DNA of 64,000 nt from contig QNQO01000456.1 in NCBI GenBank assembly GCA_003290165.1, forward strand, positions 62,001 to 126,000, given 5' to 3'. Source of the stretch: Berberis thunbergii (taxonomy: Eukaryota > Streptophyta > Magnoliopsida > Ranunculales > Berberidaceae). The position numbers and the translations under genes were made by a program. Below the pieces are notes generated by a model that saw only the letters and a list, made by a program, of their open reading frames with translations, searched no databases and had not been told where the DNA came from. This document shows, one piece after another, positions 59,138 to 64,000 of the stretch (position 1 is the first letter of the stretch; each line of letters opens with the position of its first letter).

Positions 59138-59944
59138 TTGCTACCTCAAATAAAGTTTTTCAATGAATTTCCCAATGAAACATGCATGCTTGGACGAGTG
59201 ATACGATATATCTGGTTGAAGGAAGAAACAAATGAATATGCATGTTTAGAATTGGATGATTACATTTAATTGAATAGTTTGCTTACTTAAAGTAAAACTA
59301 CTTAGTGGAAAATAGTAAGAGAATCTGAAAAGGTAGTTTTTTAAGCGTATTGCATAATATATAAAACAATAAGATTATAATATTGTTCTCCTGCCATGTT
59401 GGCTAGATTATGAACCTCATAGTTGAGTCATAAGCTATGAGTAGAAAGCAGTTGTCTAATGCTATTAATGAGAGGTCACCATGCCCAGCAAAAAGTTGTC
59501 TACTATTTCCTGTGGAAATCATGCATAATTGAAACCAGCATCCCTGAATTTCCCATCATGATCCCCGTTCGCCATTGTCGTGTATGAATGAGTAAAAGTG
59601 TTGTCTCCGCTACTTAGCATTCTGTCATCCTACTCTCCAGAACTATCCCTACAATGGAGCAAGCTACTCATGCCAGAACATCCCCAAAAGGTTGATCGCG
59701 AAAACGCCAATTACACCTTGTTCAGAAGATGCAAAGAAGCTGACATCATAAGTGAACAAGATTGTTTCGGGATCCAAGGTGGTGGGTAGGGGGTTGAACT
59801 AAAGGGTACGAGCATTAAGACGGTGATGCCTTACAGTTTAGGTCTGAGTCTGTATTAGCTCTATCCCAGTGGTGATCAACTTGGTGTGAGGGTCGTAGGT
59901 AAGAAAATGTATGGTCCTAGGGTGGGAGGGGAGCTTGGTAGCGG
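59138..59944. other. Spacer with no assigned feature
   Basis: A plus ORF at 59598-59789 is unrecognised. The LINE 3' end should lie in the right part of this stretch, but no poly-A (plus-strand poly-T) tail is visible. Confidence 0.35.
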
Positions 59945-61250
59945 TCATAGTTGTTTCAAGAATGTGATGTAGGGAGACTGGTTTGTTGTTTTCAACTGTC
60001 GAGATTCCTGGATGTTCAATTGGTGTAGAGATAGAAGTAAACCATTATTTTTCCAGATCTGCCAGGTACGTTTGAAGGAAGAGAGAGCTTGGTGGATATT
60101 GAAACTGGTTTTGCGATATACACAATTGTTGCGTGTGTGCCAGATGATTTGTAGCATAGCTGTGAATTGAGAGAGCGTCTCATCGTAAAGCAAAGGATGT
60201 GTTCTCGCACTATCATGCATGAACTTGAGAAGGTAAGGAGCTGTGTGATTTGCAAAAGTTTCATACTTCCAATTGATAGGGATTGGAGAGATACTCCAAA
60301 GTTTGACGATGACTGAGCAGGTGAAGAACATGTGGGTAACATCTTCGGAATGATTATGACACCAAGAACATAGATCTTCAATTGGGACGTGAAGCCTATG
60401 CAAATTAAAAGTAGTAGGCATGATATTTTGCCCAATCTTCCAGAGTAAAAGTAAAGCACTAGGAGGTGCCTTGATTTTCCATAACTCTCTAAGAAGCTTG
60501 GCATCAAGATTATTGGCAGAGTGATAAGAGGTGCCGGTGCTCTCAAAATTTTCCTGTATGAAAGTCGGTGTAAAAAACCTTATTTATCAGGGATCTAGAT
60601 AAGTTTGTCAGGAGCTACCAAAGATCTGAGGAGGATGTTTTGAATGTCTCATGCCATCGGAATTGGAAAGAGAGAAGATAAAAATCATCTCATTCCATTG
60701 AGGGTGCATTGAGTGGACAATCCAGAGGTATTGACAAGATATTGGGCGTTCAGGATAGGATCAGTCAGGAAGGCAATCCTCAAGAAGGACTCCCGATTTG
60801 ACCCAGCAGTCCTTCCACAAGTCGATAGTTTAACCTGACAAAAGTTGCCAAATAAGATATCTTTTTATTTTAGTCAAAGTGGTGAGATAGCCTCTCCAAG
60901 CAAAAGAGGCAATGTTTGGTAGTTTAGCTAGTTGAAACAAGTTTTTTTTGTGAAAATAGATAATTTTGAGTTGGAAAGCATGCAGGTTTTGTAGTATGGA
61001 GATTACTTGCCACACATTTTCAACCATCAAGGCTAAGTTTTTGTTCCTATGAGAAAGAATATTTAGTCCACCCGGATGTTTGGGGCGGGAGATTCGGTCT
61101 TAAGTGCATAAGTGTCTAGCTTTGCTATCCTGTGCTCCATTCCACCAAAAATCTCTTGCCAGAGTGTCCAATTTAGTAGTGATGGAGCATGTAGAAGAAA
61201 AGTTTGCATGGTATAGACCATGATTGAATTAAGGACTGTTTTGACCATAT
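59945..61250 (-). pseudogene. LINE (non-LTR retrotransposon) ORF2 C-terminal fragment
   Basis: Minus strand, in order. First MVKTVLNSIMVYTMQTFLLH (61248 on), the segment that follows the RT core in plant L1-type LINEs. Then IDLWKDCWVKSG (about 60815-60780). Then the zf-RVT domain, ELWKIKAPPSALLLLWKIGQ, MPTTFNLHRLHVP, LCSWCHNHSEDVTHMFFTCS (60490-60310), followed by a C-terminal tail to 59945. Stops lie between segments, and the RT core and endonuclease are absent, the usual 5' truncation. The last 158 residues are open. Confidence 0.85.
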
Positions 61251-61712
61251 AACATCATTATGAAGATTTATGTTCCAAATATATAGCAAATGTCCAATGA
61301 ACATATGAAATCTCTATTCATTTTGGAAATGTTGTATCCTCCTTCCCTCTCTCTAACAAGGAAAACAAAAAGTGGCCCAGACTAGAATTCTCATTGGTCA
61401 TAAATTACAGGGCATGGTCAGGTAAAAACAATTTAACATTCAAAATCAAAACAAGTCGAACATGCGCGGCAACAAGGTAGTGTAAACTCAATCATGGTCA
61501 AGATTTCTTCGTAATTCTTATCTTCACTCTAAAATGATAATTTGATAAAATTTAAATTTAGACCAACACCCAGCCCAAGAGATACAAAACCGATCATAAT
61601 CTCTTAGCCAATCAAAGTAATCCTCATGCAGCACAAATAATAGAATAGGGCACACCGAGCAAATACACAAAAAATAAGACAGAATAACACAAAGAGAGTA
61701 TATTATATATTA

Positions 61713-61788
61713 GGGTATTCTCCGTATCTTTGACACTCAAATTCAATGCAAGCCTTTAGATGTGTGATGGTTAGAGTTGGTTGGGGTA

Positions 61789-61819
<31 letters not shown>

Positions 61820-62450
61820 CTTTTGTCTCCAACCTCCATCTTTGCAATCCGTTAGTTTTTTATGTTTGTGTAAATCTCAGCCGTCTTTTATCTCCAACCT
61901 CAGACACTATTCTGATTTGTTATAACTTTTTTCTCCAACCTCCCTCTTTGTGATCCGTTAGATTTTTATGTTTGGGTAAATCTCAACCGTCTTTTATCTC
62001 CAACCTCAAACACCATTCTGATTTTTTATATAAGCAATGAAATTCCCCATGCCTTCGACACTCAAGTTATTTGATAGATGGAGAATTTTCAATTTTTGCC
62101 ATAGGTATTTTAGTCCAATGAGAACATAGATTTTAGTCAAACACCCTCCCATCCCCCTCTATGTGATCCGTTAATCTTTATGTTTAGGTAAATCTCAACC
62201 GTCTTTTATCTCAAACCTAAAATACCATTCTGACTTGTTGTATAGACTAAAGTATTCCCCATGCTTTCGGCGTCCAATTCAATCTAATCCTTTAGATGTG
62301 TGATGGTTAGAGTTGATTGAGGCATAAAATTAAAAAAAAAAATTCCTCCAACCTCATATTTTGCGATAGTTTAAATTTTATATTTGGGTAAATTTCAGTC
62401 ATCTTTTATCTAACCTGAAACACCATTCTGATTTGTTATATAGATACATA
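61713..62450. repeat. Tandem repeat, about 200-bp units
   Basis: Three full or near-full copies and one partial copy share ATTCYCCRTGCYTTYGACACTC, AGATGTGTGATGGTTAGAGT, CTCCAACCTCC..CTTTGYGATCCGTTAG, TTTGGGTAAATCTCAACCGTC and ACACCATTCTGATTTGTTAT modules. Starts lie near 61713, 61930 (partial), 62040 and 62245. A 26-base A run (61796-61821) in the first copy is shortened to 11-12 A in the last. Confidence 0.88.
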
Positions 62451-62873
62451 TTTTTTTTGCTTTTGGGAAATAACCAAGTAGGCTTAATTAATTATTTATT
62501 TACATTTTAAAATCAATTGCGGTCACGTGTGAAATTGTTGGGAAAGGAGGGAAGAAATACAATTGTTGGTTTAGCAAAGAAGAATTTTATTCTCAGTTTT
62601 TTTTTTTCTGTCAGAAAATGGTTCACTTATTTATTTTTAAAATTCTCCGATACTTGATAACTACTATTGTCAACTCTTCATTTCTACGGTGAATATGATA
62701 ACTACTCTGATCGAGTTATAAAATTCAAAATCTTGCTACATCCTATTATGATATAATCACATGTTTCTTTATATTGTTGTTTTATTTATTTGCCTAATTT
62801 TAATTTTCTAAGTTTCAGATATTTCAAGTATGGTTGAGCCTATGATTAGTTGATAACAACAAGAGTTGACTAA

Positions 62874-63125
62874 GGGTATGTTTGGGTGCATTGAACCACA
62901 TGCCATGAGAATCCATAATGGAACCCCAACATTTAAGCTTAAATTGATATATTACTTCATATCCACCATTAAATTTTGTAATCAATGGTAGGAATAGAAG
63001 TCTCATAAATATGATAATTACAAAATCTAATAGTGGATGTGCAGCGATACATCAATTTAGCCTTAAATATAAGGGTCATCTCATAAATTCTTATGGCATA
63101 GGATTCCATCAAACCAAACACACCC
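62874..63125. mobile_element. Tourist/Harbinger-like foldback MITE
   Basis: The outer ends are GGGTATGTTTGGGTGCAT and, inward from the right, GGGTGTGTTTGGTTTGAT, flanked by TAA on both sides (62871-62873, 63126-63128). Nearly the whole 252 bp folds on itself: CATATCCACCATTAAATTTTGTAAT pairs with ATTACAAAATCTAATAGTGGATG, and ATGCCATGAGAATCCATAA pairs with its distal partner. No ORF is meaningful. Some 60% or more of the element can form one long hairpin. Confidence 0.9.
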
Positions 63126-63254
63126 TAATGTTTTTATCTTTCCTTTCCGATCAGAATTAAAAATTAAATTCTCACCAAAATTTAGTACAAAAAATCAACA
63201 TATATCATAAACTTGGTCAAAATCGTCATTGATACAATTCAACAGACAATAAAA

Positions 63255-64000
63255 TCAATTGCAGGCGTTTCTAAGCAAGTGCTTGTACTTTTCAGCAGCA
63301 GTTTTCGGCACGGCCAGCATCACCTTTTTGGCCTCCAGCTCATGCACGGGAAGCTACAAACCTGGACCAACGTGGATGAGTTTTCCCCACCCGAAATCCA
63401 TATTCTCGAAACCAAGTCTGGACCATTGCGATTGATCAGTGTTCCAACTAAATCAGGGCAAGCTCTTGCCTCACTACTCATTGCTTCAATGACTGATCTT
63501 ACATACTCGTTCCTTCGCTTTCTTTACCAACCCAGCTGGTACCATAAACCGTTACTCGGTTAGTTCTTTTACGCTGGTTTGTGCACAACCGAGTACTGCT
63601 CCATTTCCGTAGTACCAGTCTCCCCTCGGGTAGATTAGGCTTGACTAGGCTTCGAATGTATATAGGGAAGAGCACCTTTACTAGTTGTGATGATGGCAAA
63701 CCTAGTGATCTTGCCCAGCTCCTCCAGACATGTGCAGAGAGATAACCCTATTCTTTTGAGTTCAGTCAAGGATCTAACGTGGAAAGTGACCAAAGTTGGA
63801 CTCGCTGGTTCACTGGGGAATCTGGAGATGAACCCAGAGAGGTCCTGAACTTTGTTGAATTCAAGGTAGGAAATATTTGATCGGACCTTCATTGGAGTTG
63901 AATCGAACAGGTGACGCTCCCAAACAGGTTTTAAATCGGTGTGTTTATGAGTTCTGGTGAATAAATCAACAAATAAGTTTAGAAACTCAGCTGCGCCAAT
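63255..64000 (-). pseudogene. BAHD acyltransferase pseudogene, continuing past the right edge
   Basis: The minus strand from the edge reads AAEFLNLFVDLFT, LKPVWERHLFDSTP, HVRSLTELKRI and CLEELGK, as in the middle of BAHD acyl-CoA transferases. The following region up to YIRSLVKPNLPEG is missing, an internal deletion near 63640-63660. Then come YYGNGAVLGCAQTSVKEL, LVKKAKERV, YVRSVIEAMSSEARACPDLV and GTLINRNG. After a frameshift come WSRLGF, the family's structural DFGWG motif, KLIHVGPG, an in-frame TAG, and VPKTAAEKYKHLL with a stop at 63255. The NGAVLGCAQTSVKEL wording is closest to plant proteins annotated as taxane N-benzoyltransferase-like. At least one stop, two frameshifts and one deletion make it non-functional. 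The catalytic HXXXD lies off the window. Confidence 0.85.

Noticed and set aside
1..64000. CRISPR arrays, operons, prophage or plasmid features
   Set aside because: The window is a spliced, transposon-rich plant nuclear sequence; none of the tandem repeats has spacer-repeat structure.

Overview
The window is nuclear DNA from a flowering plant, most likely a dicot; the genus cannot be fixed from the sequence. The evidence is spliced genes with GT-AG introns, a nuclear gene for plastid magnesium chelatase subunit I, a SPOROCYTELESS/SPEAR-type EAR repressor, plant-mobile-domain sequence, Ty1/copia retrotransposon remains with an initiator-Met tRNA primer site, and many small DNA transposons in AT-rich spacers.

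Layout. 1-1.6 kb: the 3' part of ChlI (+). 3.7-11.6 kb: two tandem Nudix (CoA diphosphatase-type) genes on the minus strand with identical exon lengths downstream of exon 1. The second copy carries an extra N-terminal extension and an hAT insertion in intron 3. 11.7-13.6 kb: duplicated flank, a truncated Mutator-like element and a complete small hAT element. 16.5-21.5 kb: a decayed plant-mobile-domain gene (-) with minisatellites. 21.5-29 kb: mostly unassignable DNA with one complete SINE and several local repeats. 29.3-42.4 kb: a tandem segmental duplication. Its first unit holds an intact five-exon SPL/SPEAR-like repressor gene. The second unit holds a broken copy of exon 1 followed by LTR-element debris. 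42.7-47.8 kb: a MITE, an unrecognised coding remnant, a copia RT scrap and a complete Mutator-like element. 47.8-58.1 kb: a papain-type cysteine protease pseudogene (+), split by an 8.75-kb copia element that itself contains a SINE and a putative gypsy solo LTR; a second break comes from a CACTA-type element. 58.2-64 kb: an hAT element, a LINE fragment, tandem repeats, a Tourist-like foldback MITE, and a BAHD acyltransferase pseudogene running off the right edge.

Four loci look functional: ChlI (chlorophyll synthesis), the two Nudix hydrolases (CoA or nucleotide housekeeping) and the SPL/SPEAR-like repressor. There is no sign that they form a pathway together. The main interest is the layered transposon history, which can be read from target-site duplications, and the two duplications (Nudix and SPEAR), one kept and one decayed.
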